From positions 186,001-250,000 of the forward strand of contig NZ_QURL01000001.1 in assembly GCF_003403015.1 (NCBI RefSeq): DNA of 64,000 bases. Reading direction: 5' to 3'. The notes below the pieces were generated by a model. The model ran no database searches and was not told the DNA's origin. It saw nothing but the letters and a program-made list of their open reading frames with translations. Numbering within the stretch: the stretch's first letter is position 1; each line of letters begins with the position of its first letter. The translations under genes were made by a program, and so were the position numbers. This document shows positions 9,914-25,050 of this stretch, piece after piece. The DNA comes from Fulvimarina endophytica. Its GTDB lineage: Bacteria > Pseudomonadota > Alphaproteobacteria > Rhizobiales > Rhizobiaceae.

Positions 9914-11589
9914 ATGCTCGTTCATCTCGCCATCCGCGATATCGTCCTCATCGAACGCCTGGATCTGTCCCTGCGCGAGGGGCTGGCGGTCCTGACCGGC
10001 GAGACCGGCGCCGGCAAGTCCATCATGCTCGACGCCCTGTCGCTCGCCCTGGGTGGTCGGGGAGACGGCTCTCTCGTGCGCCAGGGCGAGGAGCGCGGCG
10101 AAGTGACGGCGGTCTTCGATGTTGCGTCCGCGCACCCTGCGCGCGAGCTTCTGACCGAGAACGGCTACGACAACGACGGCGACGTCATTCTGCGCCGCAT
10201 CCAGAACGCGGACGGCCGCACGCGGGTCTTCATCAACGACAGGCCAGCGAGCGTCGCGCTCATGCGCGAACTCGGTGAAGCGCTGGTCGAGATCCATGGG
10301 CAGCATGCGGACCGGGCTCTGGTGGATGCGGACGCTCATCGCGCGCTTCTCGACGCGTTCGGCGGGTTGCAGCCCATGGTGACGGAGGTCGGCGAGGCCT
10401 ACCGCGCATGGCGCAAGACGAAGACCGCGCTCGACCAACATCTGAAGAAGGTCGAGGAGGCGGCGCGCGAAGCCGATTACCTGCGTTCGAGCGTGGAGGA
10501 ACTCTCCGAGCTTTCTCCCGTCGAGGGCGAAGAGGAGGAACTGGCGGAAACGCGGGCCATCATGATGCGGTCCGAGAAAATCGCGACCGACGTCAATGAT
10601 GCGAATGACGAACTTTCCGGCTCGTCCTCGCCGATGCCGGGTCTCGTCAATCTTCTGAAGCGCCTCGACCGCAAGCGGGACGAGGTGCCGGGTCTTCTCG
10701 ACGAGGTGATCGAGAGGCTCGCGACCGGCGTCGATGCGATTTCCGATGCACAGATGGCGCTGGAAAAGGCGTTGCGGACGCTGGAATTCGATCCGAAGGC
10801 GCTGGAGGCGGCCGAAGAGCGGCTGTTTGCCCTGCGCGCCGCCAGCCGCAAGTTTTCCGTCGCGGTCGACGAACTGCCCGATCTTGCGGCAAAGATGGTC
10901 GCCGATCTCGCCGATCTCGATGCCGGCGAAGAGCGTGTCCGTCAGTTGGAGGCCGAGGTCGGCGAGCGCCGCCGCGTCTATGACGGGCTTGCCGCAACCC
11001 TTTCGGCCCGCCGGCACGAGACCGCCGCGACGCTGACCGATGCCGTGATGTCGGAACTGCCGGATCTCAAGCTCGAGCGGGCCGAGTTCATCGTCTCGAT
11101 CGTCAGCAGCGGCGAGGCGGATCTCGGCTCGGCGGCCGGTATCGACGAGGTGGAATTCCACGTGCGCACCAATCCCGGCACGCGCGCCGGACCCATGATG
11201 CGGGTCGCATCCGGCGGCGAGCTGTCCCGGTTCCTGCTCGCCCTGAAGGTGGCGCTCGCCGATCGCGGCTCTGCGCCGACCCTGGTCTTCGACGAGATCG
11301 ATACCGGCGTCGGCGGGGCGGTGGCCGACGCCATCGGCCGCAGGCTCGCGCGTCTTGCCAACGGCGTTCAGGTTCTGGCGGTGACCCATGCGCCGCAGGT
11401 CGCAGCACGAGCGGCCACCCATCTCCTGATCTCGAAGGCCGGCAATGCCGCCGAGGATCGGGTAGCGACGCGCGTCGTGGAGATCGACGGGGAGACCCGC
11501 AATGAAGAGATCGCGCGCATGCTCGCGGGCGAGACCGTGACCAAGGAGGCGAGGGCGGCCGCAGCGCGCCTCATCGGTCTCGAAACACC

Positions 11590-11593
<4 letters not shown>
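9914..11593 (+). CDS. recN: DNA repair protein RecN
   Basis: An SMC-like ATPase for double-strand-break repair. At 559 residues it shows Walker A GETGAGKS (about residue 31), a central coiled-coil region, the ABC signature SGGELSRFLLALKVAL (about 434), Walker B TLVFDEIDTGVGG and the H-loop region AVTHAPQVAARA. Length fits the family. Its ATG at 9914 follows a 178-bp spacer with the bamD terminator. The stop overlaps the next start as ATGA (11590-11593), so the downstream flavoprotein is translationally coupled. No LexA box was confidently seen. Confidence 0.97.
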
Positions 11594-15284
<3,691 letters not shown>

Positions 15285-15349
15285 TCGCTCGCCACGTTTC
15301 GTCTATCGCCCGCCGTCCGGATGGACCGATCGATTTCTCTCGAACGACA

Positions 15350-15380
15350 TTCGCCGGGGCGGAGAACCGCACCCGGCGAA
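15350..15380. terminator. Strong hairpin between convergent ligA and the BA14K-like gene
   Basis: TTCGCCGGG (15350-15358) pairs with CCCGGCGAA (15372-15380), and GCGG/CCGC extends the stem inward to a 4-nt loop with one bulged A. It sits between two convergent genes and could terminate both. T-runs are absent, so efficiency is uncertain. Confidence 0.6.
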
Positions 15381-15404
15381 AGACATCAGATTTGAACCTG
15401 GCGG

Positions 15405-15911
15405 TTACCGGCAGAGCTGACGCGGACCGTGATAGGGCTGGAACGTTCCGCTCCGAGCGTCGAAAGAGCGGTAGCGGGCTGCGCAATAGCGGTACCACTC
15501 GCCGGTCCATGGCTGGATGCCGCCACCATAGGCGCCATAGGTACGAGCCGCCGGGCGAACCCGGTAGACGGGCCGAGGCTGGACGTAGCGCGGCTCCACA
15601 TAGCGCGGCTGGCTGGCGATGGCGGCGCCGAGCCCGAGGCCCACGATCCCGCCGATGACGGCGGCCGCTGCGGCATTGCCGCGGTCGCGGCGATGGCCAC
15701 GATAGTAGCGACGCTCCCCGCGATAACCGCGTCCATCGTAATAACGGCGTCCGCCGTAATAGTGCCGGCCTCCGCGATAGTACGGATCAGCCTTGGCGCT
15801 GGTGACGCCGATGCCCGGCACGGAGACGCCGGCGGGAAGGGTCGCTGGTGCGAGGGAAAAGGCGAGCGTGAGGGCGAGCGCCTTGATGCTGAGGGATTTG
15901 AAGAAGGACAT
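15405..15911 (-). CDS. BA14K-family exported protein
   Basis: A 168-residue protein with an N-terminal signal peptide (SFFKSLSIKALALTLAFSLAPATLPAG), a Tyr/Arg/Gly-rich stretch with several YYxGRR-like repeats, a glycine/alanine-rich hydrophobic segment (AAAAVIGGIVGLGLGAAIA, probably membrane-inserting) and the BA14K C-terminal motif (WYRYCAARYRSFDARSGTF) with two cysteines. BA14K proteins are Hyphomicrobiales surface proteins first noted as Brucella immunogens with lectin-like behaviour. The frame opens at 15977, but AAGGA eight bases before the ATG at 15911 selects that start. Function here is unknown. Confidence 0.85.
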   Translation of the reverse strand: MSFFKSLSIKALALTLAFSLAPATLPAGVSVPGIGVTSAKADPYYRGGRHYYGGRRYYDGRGYRGERRYYRGHRRDRGNAAAAAVIGGIVGLGLGAAIASQPRYVEPRYVQPRPVYRVRPAARTYGAYGGGIQPWTGEWYRYCAARYRSFDARSGTFQPYHGPRQLCR

Positions 15912-16178
15912 GGGGGACATCCTTGTCGAGGGGAAAACCAGAGTTAATGCTTCGCTACCTGAACGGCCGGTGAACATTCACTGTCATATGTCGGTCTTAT
16001 CGTCAGATGAGGAGGGGCGGGGTCCCGTCAAGGTTCGCGAACAAGCCGACCGCTGCTCCTCGCCCCCCGTTCTCGCGCCCTTGCGCAAAGGTGCTGGACG
16101 GATCGAACGATCACCCAATGTTGTTCACGCGGGGTCCCGTTGCGGGCCGACCGGACGAACGACGAAAGGGCATGATTC

Positions 16179-17030
16179 ATGCGGCTGATCAGATATGGCG
16201 AAAAAGGGTCCGAGAAACCGGGCATCGTGGACGATGAGCACGTTCTTCGTGACCTTTCGGGCGAGATCGACGATATCGCCGGCGAGGTTTTGTCCCGCCG
16301 CGGACTGGAGCGGCTGGCCGCGATCGATCCGAAGAGCCTGCCCAAGATCGATCCGTCCCATCGCCTCGGCTGTCCGGTCGGGCGCGTCGGCCATTTCATC
16401 GCGATCGGCCAGAACTACGCCGAACATGCGAGCGAACTCGGCAACGACTTGCCGTCCGAACCCCTCGTCTTCTCCAAGGCGCCGTCCTCCATCTCCGGTC
16501 CGCACGACGATATTCCGATCCCGCCCGGCTCGACGAAGCTCGATTGGGAGGTGGAACTTGCGATCGTGATCGGGGAGCGTGCCTTCGCGATCGAGGAAAG
16601 CGAGGCCATGGATCATATCGCCGGCTTCTGCCTCTGCAACGACGTGTCCGAACGCGCCTTCCAGAAGGAGCGGGGCGGCCAGTTCATCAAGGGCAAGAGC
16701 GCGCCGGGCTTCGGCCCCCTCGGGCCATGGCTGGTGACGCCGGACCGTGTCGGCGACCCCCAAGCCCTGGATCTCTGGCTGAACGTCAATGGCGAGACCT
16801 GCCAGCGCGGCTCGACCAGCGACATGATCTTCTCGGTCAAGCATATCGTCGCCTATCTCTCGGACTTCATGCAGCTGGAGCCGGGCGACATCATCACCAC
16901 GGGAACGCCGTCCGGCGTCGGAGCCGGCATGAAGCCGCCGAAGTTCCTGAAGGACGGGGACATCGTCACTCTCGGGATCGAGGGGCTCGGCGAGCAACGC
17001 CAGGTCGTGACGACCTACAGGAAGAATTGA
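16179..17030 (+). CDS. Fumarylacetoacetate hydrolase family protein
   Basis: A 283-residue metal-dependent FAH-superfamily enzyme, which includes fumarylpyruvate hydrolases, ureidoglycolate lyases and 2-keto-4-pentenoate hydratases. Visible: the conserved start GQNYAEHASE (about 74), the metal-ligand motif DWEVELAIVIG (acidic ligands), the NDVSERAFQ motif, KSAPGFGPLGPW, and the C-terminal TTGTPSGVGAGMKPP. AAAGGG lies upstream of the ATG. It is transcribed alone, divergent from the BA14K gene, and ends at a strong hairpin. The precise substrate cannot be assigned. Confidence 0.85.
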   Translation: MRLIRYGEKGSEKPGIVDDEHVLRDLSGEIDDIAGEVLSRRGLERLAAIDPKSLPKIDPSHRLGCPVGRVGHFIAIGQNYAEHASELGNDLPSEPLVFSKAPSSISGPHDDIPIPPGSTKLDWEVELAIVIGERAFAIEESEAMDHIAGFCLCNDVSERAFQKERGGQFIKGKSAPGFGPLGPWLVTPDRVGDPQALDLWLNVNGETCQRGSTSDMIFSVKHIVAYLSDFMQLEPGDIITTGTPSGVGAGMKPPKFLKDGDIVTLGIEGLGEQRQVVTTYRKN

Positions 17031-17077
17031 GGCGAGCAGCACCCGCGAGGACGGGCGCCGGACCGCGCCGTCACCGG

Positions 17078-17104
17078 GCGGAGGCATGACCAACATGCCT
17101 CCGC
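17078..17104 (+). terminator. Hairpin terminator candidate after the FAH gene
   Basis: A perfect 11-bp inverted repeat (GCGGAGGCATG at 17078-17088, CATGCCTCCGC at 17094-17104, 5-nt loop) lies 47 bases after the stop. No T-run follows. Confidence 0.65.
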
Positions 17105-17262
17105 AGAGGAACGATCCGGCATGCGGTCCTTCGGCCAAAACTCGGCTTCGCGCGCTGGACATGCGCCGGCTCTCTCCTATCCCTTCTTTCTAGATTCGAC
17201 CTGCGGCGCCGCGGCAATCGCCGACGGCCCGACGAGACCAACAGCGAGCGGAACCATCGTCC

Positions 17263-19314
17263 ATGTCAGACGCAAGACCGTCCGAAGCCAAGAAGAAGTC
17301 CGGCAAGAAGGCTGGAGCGATGAAGCCGCTGTCGGGCATCGACCCGGTCGCGCTCTCTCAAAATCGCGTGGTCATCGAGGCCGTCGAACCGATGATCGAT
17401 GGTGGCCGCTTCGCGGTCAAACGCACCGAGAACGAGGATCTCGTGATCTCGGCGGACATCTTCTGCGACGGGCACGAGAAGATCGCGGCCGCCGTCGTCT
17501 ACGGCGAAACCGGAGCCGATCGCTGGTCGGAGGAGCCGCTCGTCTTCGTCGACAACGATCGCTGGCAGGCTACGATCCGCTTCGCGCGTCCCGGCCCCTA
17601 TCGATATTCGATCATCGCCTGGCGGGACGTCTATGCCACCTGGCGCGACGAGGCGAAGAAGAAGCTCGATGCCGGCAAGCTTACCGATCTCGAACTCACC
17701 GAGGGACGCGAACTCGTCGATGCGGCGCAGGAAGCCGATCGTGGCGGTTCGAAGGAGAAGAAGGCGCTCGCAAAGGTCTCCGAACGCCTGAAGAAGGCGG
17801 CCGAGCAGAAGGATGCGACCGCACAGTATTCGCTGCTGACGAGCGAGGAAACCATTGCGCTGCTCGATGTTGCGGGACACCGGACGAACCTCTCGCGTTT
17901 CGAGGTGGACGTGCCGGTCTGGGTCGACCGGACGGCGGCGGCCTTCTCTGCCTGGTACGAACTGTTCCCGCGTTCCCAGTCCGGCGATACGCAGCGCCAC
18001 GGCACCTTCGACGATGTCATCCAGCGTCTGCCCGATATCCAGGAAATGGGCTTCGACGTCCTCTATTTTCCGCCGATCCATCCGATCGGAAAGACCAATC
18101 GGAAGGGCAAGAACAACACGCTGACGCCGGACGAGGGCGATCCGGGAAGTCCCTATGCCATCGGCTCGAAAGACGGTGGGCACAAGGCGCTGCACCCCGA
18201 ACTCGGCGATTTCGACGACTTCGCACGGCTGATCGAGACCGCCGGCTCGCACGGGCTCGAGATCGCGATCGACTTCGCGATCCAGTGTTCGCCGGATCAT
18301 CCGTGGATCAAGGAGCATCCCGAATGGTTCGACTGGCGGCCGGACGGCACCATCAAGTTCGCCGAGAACCCGCCGAAGAAATACGAGGACATCGTCAACG
18401 TTCACTTCTATCGCGGCGCCCTGCCGTCGCTCTGGTATGAACTGCGCGACACCTTCCTGTTCTGGCTCGACAAGGGCGTGCGCATCTTCCGTGTCGACAA
18501 TCCCCACACCAAGGCGTTTCCGTTCTGGGAGTGGGTGATCGCGGAGGTGCGCAAGGTCGATCCGGGCGCGATCTTCCTCGCCGAGGCCTTCACCCGGCCG
18601 AAGGTGATGAAGCGGCTCGCCAAGGTCGGCTACAACCAGTCCTATTCCTACTTCACCTGGCGCAACGAGAAGGCGGAACTTGCCGAATATCTCACCGAGC
18701 TGACGACCGAGGAGTGCGCCGAATTCATGCGGCCGAACTTCTTCGTCAACACCCCCGATATCAACCCGGTCTATCTGCAGACGAGCGGCCGGCCGGGCTT
18801 CCGCACGCGGCTCGCGCTCGCCGCCACGCTCGGCGGCAATTACGGCGTCTATTCGGGCTTCGAACTCTGCGAATTCCTGCCGGTGCCGGGCAAGGAAGAA
18901 TATCTGAACTCCGAGAAGTACGAGATCCGTGCCTTCGACTGGAAGGCGGACGGAAACATTCGCGAGGACATCGCCTTCTTCAACCGTCTTCGCAGGCGCG
19001 AGGCGGCGCTTCAGGACTTCCGCAGCCTCGCCTTCTTCAACTTCTGGAACGATCAGGTTCTCTATTACGGCAAGCGGACCGCCGACCGGTCGTCCTATCT
19101 CCTCTTCATGGTCAATCTCGATCCGCGGCACGCGCAAGGCGGTCACTTCGAGGTGCCGCTCTGGGAGTTCGGATTGGGCGACGACGCCTCGATCGAGGCC
19201 GAGAACCTCGTGAGCGGGCAGGCCATGACCTGGCACGGCAAAGTCCAGCATTGGTGGCTCGATCCGCAGCAATGTCCCTATGCGGTGTTCAAGCTGACCT
19301 TGCCGGCCACCTGA
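17263..19314 (+). CDS. glgE: Alpha-1,4-glucan:maltose-1-phosphate maltosyltransferase GlgE
   Basis: A GH13_3 transferase that extends alpha-1,4-glucan with maltosyl units from maltose-1-phosphate, releasing phosphate. At 683 residues it has an N-terminal beta domain, a long lysine-rich insertion (about 125-175), then the TIM barrel: DVLYFPPIHPIG (about 265), DFAIQCSPDHPW, the nucleophile motif RIFRVDNPHTK (aspartate about 411), the acid/base glutamate in FLAEAFTRPKVM (about 439) and the last barrel motif before FFNFWND. It is the first gene of a three-gene operon with treS-mak and glgB, 63 bases upstream of treS-mak. Confidence 0.94.
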   Translation: MSDARPSEAKKKSGKKAGAMKPLSGIDPVALSQNRVVIEAVEPMIDGGRFAVKRTENEDLVISADIFCDGHEKIAAAVVYGETGADRWSEEPLVFVDNDRWQATIRFARPGPYRYSIIAWRDVYATWRDEAKKKLDAGKLTDLELTEGRELVDAAQEADRGGSKEKKALAKVSERLKKAAEQKDATAQYSLLTSEETIALLDVAGHRTNLSRFEVDVPVWVDRTAAAFSAWYELFPRSQSGDTQRHGTFDDVIQRLPDIQEMGFDVLYFPPIHPIGKTNRKGKNNTLTPDEGDPGSPYAIGSKDGGHKALHPELGDFDDFARLIETAGSHGLEIAIDFAIQCSPDHPWIKEHPEWFDWRPDGTIKFAENPPKKYEDIVNVHFYRGALPSLWYELRDTFLFWLDKGVRIFRVDNPHTKAFPFWEWVIAEVRKVDPGAIFLAEAFTRPKVMKRLAKVGYNQSYSYFTWRNEKAELAEYLTELTTEECAEFMRPNFFVNTPDINPVYLQTSGRPGFRTRLALAATLGGNYGVYSGFELCEFLPVPGKEEYLNSEKYEIRAFDWKADGNIREDIAFFNRLRRREAALQDFRSLAFFNFWNDQVLYYGKRTADRSSYLLFMVNLDPRHAQGGHFEVPLWEFGLGDDASIEAENLVSGQAMTWHGKVQHWWLDPQQCPYAVFKLTLPAT

Positions 19315-19377
19315 ACGCTCGCCCTTGCGACCCCGAAAGCCAGAACGCTCAAGAACGCCCGAAGGCAGTAGAACGCG

Positions 19378-22300
19378 ATGAACGAAATCGTCTCCCCCAC
19401 CTCGCTCGATCCCTCGGGCGGAATCGATCTGGACGCTCCGGACTGGTACAAGGATGCAATCATCTACCAGCTCCACGTGAAGACCTTCGCCGACTCCAAT
19501 AGCGACGGCATCGGCGATTTCGCGGGGCTCCTGTCCAAGCTCGATTACATTCAGGAACTCGGCGTCACGGCGATCTGGCTGTTGCCGTTCTATCCCTCGC
19601 CCCTGCGCGACGATGGCTACGACATCTCCGACTATCGCTCGGTCAATCCGTCTTACGGCAATATCGAGGATGTGGAGCGCCTGATCGAGGAGGCGCACAA
19701 GCGGGGCATGAAGATCATCACCGAGCTGGTGATCAACCACACCTCCGACCAGCATCCCTGGTTCCAGGCCGCCCGCAACGCGCCGAAGGGCTCGCCCGAG
19801 CGCGACTTCTACGTCTGGGCGGACGACGACAAGGGCTACGATCTCACCCGCATCATCTTCACCGATACCGAGACCTCGAACTGGACCTGGGACCCGGTCG
19901 CCAAGCAGTATTTCTGGCACCGCTTCTTCTCGCACCAGCCCGACCTCAACTTCGACAATCCGAAGGTGATGGAGGAGGTGCTCTCCGTGATGCACTTCTG
20001 GCTCGACAAGGGCGTGGACGGACTGCGCCTCGACGCGATCCCCTATCTCGTCGAGCGCGAGGGCACGAACAACGAGAACCTGCCCGAGACCCACGACGTC
20101 CTGAAGGCGATCCGGGCCGATCTCGACAAGCATTATCCCGACCGGATGCTGCTGGCGGAAGCCAATCAGTGGCCCGAGGACACGCGCCCCTATTTCGGCG
20201 ATGGCGACGAATGCCACATGGCCTTCCACTTCCCGCTGATGCCACGCATGTACATGGCGGTCGCGCAGGAAGACCGGCATCCGATCACCGACATCATGCG
20301 GCAGACGCCGGAGATCCCGGAAAACTGCCAGTGGGCGATCTTCCTGCGTAATCATGACGAGCTGACCCTCGAAATGGTGACCGAGGAAGAGCGCGACTAT
20401 CTCTGGTCGACCTATGCCGCGGACAACCGCGCCCGCATCAATCTCGGCATCCGCCGCAGGCTCGCGCCCCTGATGGGCAACGACCGCCGCAAGGTGGAGC
20501 TGCTGAACGCGCTTCTGATGTCGATGCCAGGCACGCCGACCGTCTATTACGGCGACGAGATCGGCATGGGCGACAACTACTATCTCGGCGACCGGGACGG
20601 CGTGCGCACGCCCATGCAGTGGTCCGCCGATCGCAATGGCGGCTTCTCGCGGGCCGACCCGCAACGGCTCTACCTGCCCGTCATCCAGGACGCGATCTAC
20701 GGCTACCAGGCTCTGAACGTCGAGGCCCAGTCCACCAATTCGGCGTCCCAGCTGAACTGGATGCGCCGCCTGATCCAGGTTCGGCGCACCAAGGAGGCGT
20801 TCGGGCGCGGCACGATCGACTTCCTCTTGCCGTCCAACCGCAAGATCCTCGCCTACCTGCGTGAATACGGCGAGGAGAAGGTGCTGATCGTCGCCAACCT
20901 CTCCTCCTCGGCCCAGGCGGTGGAACTCGACCTGTCGGGCCATACGGGTGCGACGCCGGTCGAGATGCTGGGGCTCTCCGCTTTCCCGCAGATCGGCAAT
21001 CTTCCCTATATGCTGACCCTGCCGGCCTACGGCTTCTTCTGGTTCGACCTGTCGGCATCGGGCAAGGGCCGCTCGGACGCGCCCGTACCGCTGCCGGCCT
21101 TCTCGACGCTCGTCTCGCCCGGCGACCTGAAGTCGACGATCGGCGGGCGCAATCTCACGGAGCTGAAGTCGGTCCTGCCCGAATTCGTGGGCAACCAGCG
21201 CTGGTTCGCGGCCAAGTCCGAGGCGCCGAAGGCGATCGACATGCAGGTGTTCGGTCCGCCGTCGCCAGGTGCGAAACGCCATCTGTTCACCGAGGTGAGG
21301 CTCGACGCTAAGGACGGCGAGCAGCGCTATCTCCTGCCGCTGTCGGTGGAATGGGGCGAGCACCATCTCAACGCCCATTCGCCAACGCTGCCCTACACGG
21401 TCTCGAAGATCCGTCAGGGGCCGCATATCGGCGCGCTGATCGACGGTGCACGCAGCGGCGAACTCGCCAAGCTCGTCGTGGCCCTGATCGCTGGCGGCAA
21501 GACCGTCGAACTCGATGCCGGCCGGCTCCAGGTAGAGGCCTCCGAGAGCGAGAAGGAGGCCCTTTCCGAGGCGCTTCTCGTCGATGCCGATGCGATCCGG
21601 GTTCTTTCGGGAGAGCAGTCGAACACGTCGGTCCTGATCGGCAGCACGGCGATCCTCAAATATTACCGGCGGCTTCGCGATGGCATCCAGCCGGAGCTGG
21701 AGGTGACGCGGTTCCTGACCGAAAAGACCGATTTCGATGCTGCGCCCGCGCTCTACGGGTCGATCGAGCTTATTCGTGAGGACGGCACGCAGACCGCGAT
21801 CGCGGCCCTCTTCGAGCAGGTCCAGAACCAGGGCGATGCCTGGACCGTCATCGTCGACGCGCTCGCGCGTTACCTGCGCGACCATGCCTATCACCGTCCC
21901 GACGCGGAGACGGAGATCGCGGAAGACGAAGAGGGCAACGAGCGCCAGCTGATGATCCAGATCGATCCGGGCGAAGTGCTCGGTCGGCGCACCGGGGAGA
22001 TGCACGCGGCGCTCGCCACGACGACCGGCGATGCGGCCTTCGATCCCGAACCGCTGGACGACGAGAGCTATATGAAGCTCGTCGGCGAAGCGAAGGCGGA
22101 AGCTGCCGATGCGCTCAAGGTTCTGCGCGATGCCCGCTCCAGCCTTCCAGCGGACGAGATCGACGCGGTCGACCGGCTCATCGGCTCGGAGAAGGACATC
22201 CTCACCTGGTTCGATCGCTTCGGCGGCCTGAAGGTGCGCACCAACAAGACGCGCATCCACGGCGACTATCACCTCGGTCAGGTTCTCGTCGCCAAGAACG

Positions 22301-22704
22301 ACGTGGTCATCCTCGACTTCGAGGGCGAGCCGGGGCGCTCGCTCGAAGAGCGCCGCGAGAAGTTCTCCCCGCTTCGCGACGTCGCCGGCATGGTCCGTTC
22401 CTTCGACTATGCCGCGTTCGCCGCACGCGACCGCGCCGGTCCGGTGGACGAGCAGACCGCCGAGCGTCTGAGGGACATGTCCCTGTCCTGGCGCGACGAG
22501 GTGACGGACGCATTCCTCGCCAACTGGAGCAAGGCATCGGGCATTTCGCTTGAGGATGAAGGAACGGAACAACTCCTCGATCTCTTCGTCCTCCAGAAGG
22601 CGTTCTACGAACTGCGCTACGAGGCGGCCATGCGTCCGGCCTGGCTGTCGATACCGCTCCGCGGCATCATCGCGCTTCTCGAAAAAAGACAGGTTTTGAA
22701 ATGA
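19378..22704 (+). CDS. treS: Fused trehalose synthase - maltokinase (TreS-Mak)
   Basis: A 1108-residue fusion. Residues about 25-560 are TreS (GH13), which interconverts trehalose and maltose: [16 protein letters not shown], the nucleophile motif [14 protein letters not shown], the acid/base glutamate in [11 protein letters not shown] and the transition-state histidine-aspartate in FLRNHDEL. Residues about 590-1108 are maltokinase (Pep2): a nucleotide-binding lobe ([19 protein letters not shown]) and the catalytic motifs [10 protein letters not shown] and ILDFEGEP, making maltose-1-phosphate from maltose. The fusion channels trehalose toward GlgE. It overlaps glgB by 4 bases (ATGA). Confidence 0.95.
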   Translation: MNEIVSPTSLDPSGGIDLDAPDWYKDAIIYQLHVKTFADSNSDGIGDFAGLLSKLDYIQELGVTAIWLLPFYPSPLRDDGYDISDYRSVNPSYGNIEDVERLIEEAHKRGMKIITELVINHTSDQHPWFQAARNAPKGSPERDFYVWADDDKGYDLTRIIFTDTETSNWTWDPVAKQYFWHRFFSHQPDLNFDNPKVMEEVLSVMHFWLDKGVDGLRLDAIPYLVEREGTNNENLPETHDVLKAIRADLDKHYPDRMLLAEANQWPEDTRPYFGDGDECHMAFHFPLMPRMYMAVAQEDRHPITDIMRQTPEIPENCQWAIFLRNHDELTLEMVTEEERDYLWSTYAADNRARINLGIRRRLAPLMGNDRRKVELLNALLMSMPGTPTVYYGDEIGMGDNYYLGDRDGVRTPMQWSADRNGGFSRADPQRLYLPVIQDAIYGYQALNVEAQSTNSASQLNWMRRLIQVRRTKEAFGRGTIDFLLPSNRKILAYLREYGEEKVLIVANLSSSAQAVELDLSGHTGATPVEMLGLSAFPQIGNLPYMLTLPAYGFFWFDLSASGKGRSDAPVPLPAFSTLVSPGDLKSTIGGRNLTELKSVLPEFVGNQRWFAAKSEAPKAIDMQVFGPPSPGAKRHLFTEVRLDAKDGEQRYLLPLSVEWGEHHLNAHSPTLPYTVSKIRQGPHIGALIDGARSGELAKLVVALIAGGKTVELDAGRLQVEASESEKEALSEALLVDADAIRVLSGEQSNTSVLIGSTAILKYYRRLRDGIQPELEVTRFLTEKTDFDAAPALYGSIELIREDGTQTAIAALFEQVQNQGDAWTVIVDALARYLRDHAYHRPDAETEIAEDEEGNERQLMIQIDPGEVLGRRTGEMHAALATTTGDAAFDPEPLDDESYMKLVGEAKAEAADALKVLRDARSSLPADEIDAVDRLIGSEKDILTWFDRFGGLKVRTNKTRIHGDYHLGQVLVAKNDVVILDFEGEPGRSLEERREKFSPLRDVAGMVRSFDYAAFAARDRAGPVDEQTAERLRDMSLSWRDEVTDAFLANWSKASGISLEDEGTEQLLDLFVLQKAFYELRYEAAMRPAWLSIPLRGIIALLEKRQVLK

Positions 22705-24926
22705 GCTCCATCAATCCGGCTTCCACGACAGAACACCGGCCTGACGAGAGCCAGGCCTGGGAAATCGGGCGCGGCGTGCATGGCGATCCGTTCGCCGTGC
22801 TCGGCAGGTTTTCGACGCAGGGCGGCGCGATCGTCCGCGTCTACAGGCCGGGTGCGGAAGGCGCGGCAGTGATCGACGGGTCGGGCAAGGAACTCGGCCC
22901 GCTTGAGCCTTTCGGACCCGAGGGCTTCTATTCCGGCTTCGTGCCCGGCCTCTCCGCAGGTGATCCCTACCGCTTGCGCTATGTCCATGGTGGCGAGACC
23001 TGGGAGGAGGAGGACCCCTACCGCTTCGGCCCGATCCTCGGCGAACAGGACCTGCATCTCATCGCCGAAGGAAACCACTACAAGCTCTACGAGAAGCTCG
23101 GCGCTCATCCCAAACATATGGACGGTGTTGAGGGAACCTCCTTTGCCGTCTGGGCTCCGAATGCGCGACGCGTTTCCGTCGTCGGCAACTTCAACTCCTG
23201 GGACGGACGGCGGGCGGTGATGCGCCGACGCCACGAATGCGGCGTCTGGGAGCTCTTCATCCCCCATATCGGCAAGGGCGAGGTCTACAAATACGAGGTC
23301 ATCGGTGCCGATGGCACGATGCAGCCTCTCAAGGCCGATCCGGTCGGTTTCTATCAGGAGCAGGCGCCCTCGACGGCTTCGATCGTCTCCGGTCTCGTCG
23401 AGCATGACTGGAAGGATCAGGACTTCCAGTCCCACGCCGCGGACTGGCAGGATCGCGAGAAGCCGGTCTCGATCTACGAGGTGCATCTCGGCTCCTGGCA
23501 GCGCGGACCCGACAACACCTTCCTCACCTATGAGGAATTGGCGGAGAAGCTTGCGGCCTATGTGAACGAGATGGGCTTCTCCCATGTCGAACTCATGCCG
23601 ATTTCCGAACATCCGTTCTACGGGTCCTGGGGCTACCAGCCCATCGGCATGTATGCACCGACCTCCCGTTACGGATCGCCCGAGGAATTCGCCGGTTTCG
23701 TCGATCTCATGCACCAGAAGGGGATCGGCGTTCTGGTGGATTGGGTTCCGGGGCATTTCCCGGTCGACACGCACGGACCCGGCCAGTTCGACGGGCAGGC
23801 GATCTACGAGCATCCCAATCCGAACCGGGGATTCCACAAGGACTGGAACACGCTGATCTACGATTACGGTCGGCCGGAGGTGAAGAACTATCTCGTGGCG
23901 AACGGCCTCTATTGGCTCGATCGGTTCCATGTCGACGGCCTGCGGATCGATGCCGTGGCCTCGATGCTCTATCTCGACTATTCGCGCAATCACGGCGAAT
24001 GGGAGCCGAACATCCATGGCGGCCGGGAGAACCTCGAGGCCATCGCGTTCCTGAAGGACACCAACGAGCGCGTCGGAGAGTATTTCCCGAAGGCGACGAC
24101 CCATGCCGAGGAGTCGACGGCGTTCCCGGACGTCTCGCGTCCGACCTATGCCGGCGGTCTCGGTTTCCACTTCAAGTGGAACATGGGCTGGATGCACGAC
24201 ACCCTGCATTACATGCAGGAGGACCCGATCAATCGGCGCTACCATCACCATCACATGACCTTCGGAATGGTCTATGCCTATTCCGAGAATTTCGTCCTTC
24301 CGATCAGCCACGACGAGGTGGTCTACGGAAAAGGCTCGATGCTCAACAAGATGCCGGGCGACGAATGGCAGAAGTTCGCCAATCTTCGCGCCTATTACGG
24401 CTTCATGTGGACTCATCCCGGCAAGAAACTGCTGTTCATGGGTCAGGAATTCGGTCAGTGGCGGGAATGGAACCACGACCAGTCCCTCGACTGGCACCTG
24501 CTCGACGAGGGCGAGGGGCGGCACGAAGGCCTTCGCCAGCTCGTGCGTGATCTGAACACGGCCTATCGCGAGATCCCGGCGCTGCACGAGCTGGACTGCG
24601 ATCCGGCCGGCTTCGAATGGGTGGATACGGCCAACAACGAGCAGAGCGTGCTGGCCTATGCGCGAAAGGACCGGGAAGGACGCACCGTCCTCGTGGTCTG
24701 CAATTTCACGCCGGTGCCGCGCCACGAATATCGCGTCGGCGTTTCGAAGCCCGGCTTCTGGGCCGAGCGCCTGAACACCGATGCCGAAGTCTATGGCGGA
24801 TCGAATGTCGGGAACATGGGAGGGAAAGAGGCCGAGGAGCATTCGGTCCACGGTCGTCCCTATTCGGTCTCGCTCAGTCTGCCGCCGCTTGCGACCATCG
24901 TGCTGGTGCATGAGGGCGAGGCGTAG
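22701..24926 (+). CDS. glgB: 1,4-alpha-glucan branching enzyme GlgB
   Basis: A GH13_9 enzyme that introduces alpha-1,6 branches into the glucan made by GlgE. At 741 residues it has two N-terminal beta domains ([33 protein letters not shown]) and the barrel: the nucleophile motif [17 protein letters not shown] (aspartate about 415), the acid/base glutamate in [10 protein letters not shown] and the HDE motif in [14 protein letters not shown]. Start ATG 22701 overlaps the treS-mak stop. With the two upstream genes it completes the GlgE pathway; no glgA or glgC is in the window. Confidence 0.97.
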   Translation: MSSINPASTTEHRPDESQAWEIGRGVHGDPFAVLGRFSTQGGAIVRVYRPGAEGAAVIDGSGKELGPLEPFGPEGFYSGFVPGLSAGDPYRLRYVHGGETWEEEDPYRFGPILGEQDLHLIAEGNHYKLYEKLGAHPKHMDGVEGTSFAVWAPNARRVSVVGNFNSWDGRRAVMRRRHECGVWELFIPHIGKGEVYKYEVIGADGTMQPLKADPVGFYQEQAPSTASIVSGLVEHDWKDQDFQSHAADWQDREKPVSIYEVHLGSWQRGPDNTFLTYEELAEKLAAYVNEMGFSHVELMPISEHPFYGSWGYQPIGMYAPTSRYGSPEEFAGFVDLMHQKGIGVLVDWVPGHFPVDTHGPGQFDGQAIYEHPNPNRGFHKDWNTLIYDYGRPEVKNYLVANGLYWLDRFHVDGLRIDAVASMLYLDYSRNHGEWEPNIHGGRENLEAIAFLKDTNERVGEYFPKATTHAEESTAFPDVSRPTYAGGLGFHFKWNMGWMHDTLHYMQEDPINRRYHHHHMTFGMVYAYSENFVLPISHDEVVYGKGSMLNKMPGDEWQKFANLRAYYGFMWTHPGKKLLFMGQEFGQWREWNHDQSLDWHLLDEGEGRHEGLRQLVRDLNTAYREIPALHELDCDPAGFEWVDTANNEQSVLAYARKDREGRTVLVVCNFTPVPRHEYRVGVSKPGFWAERLNTDAEVYGGSNVGNMGGKEAEEHSVHGRPYSVSLSLPPLATIVLVHEGEA

Positions 24927-24960
24927 GCGCAAGACTACCAGAAAATCGCGATCAGTATGA

Positions 24961-24995
24961 GAGCCGGTGTGCCGCCACGGTGCACCGGCTCTTTC
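24961..24995 (+). terminator. Rho-independent terminator of the glgE operon
   Basis: GAGCCGGTG (24961-24969) pairs with CACCGGCTC (24983-24991), followed by TTTCCATTT. It lies 35 bases after the glgB stop. Confidence 0.85.
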
Positions 24996-25050
24996 CATTT
25001 CAAGACATGAGCGGAAGGCCTCTGGCCATCGCGGACGCAAAGGAGACGGC

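Noticed and set aside
17266..22572. Minus-strand 1768-residue open frame antisense to glgE and treS-mak
   Set aside because: It is a codon-bias shadow: Arg/Ala/Leu/Asp-rich with no domain, and both genes beneath it are certain.
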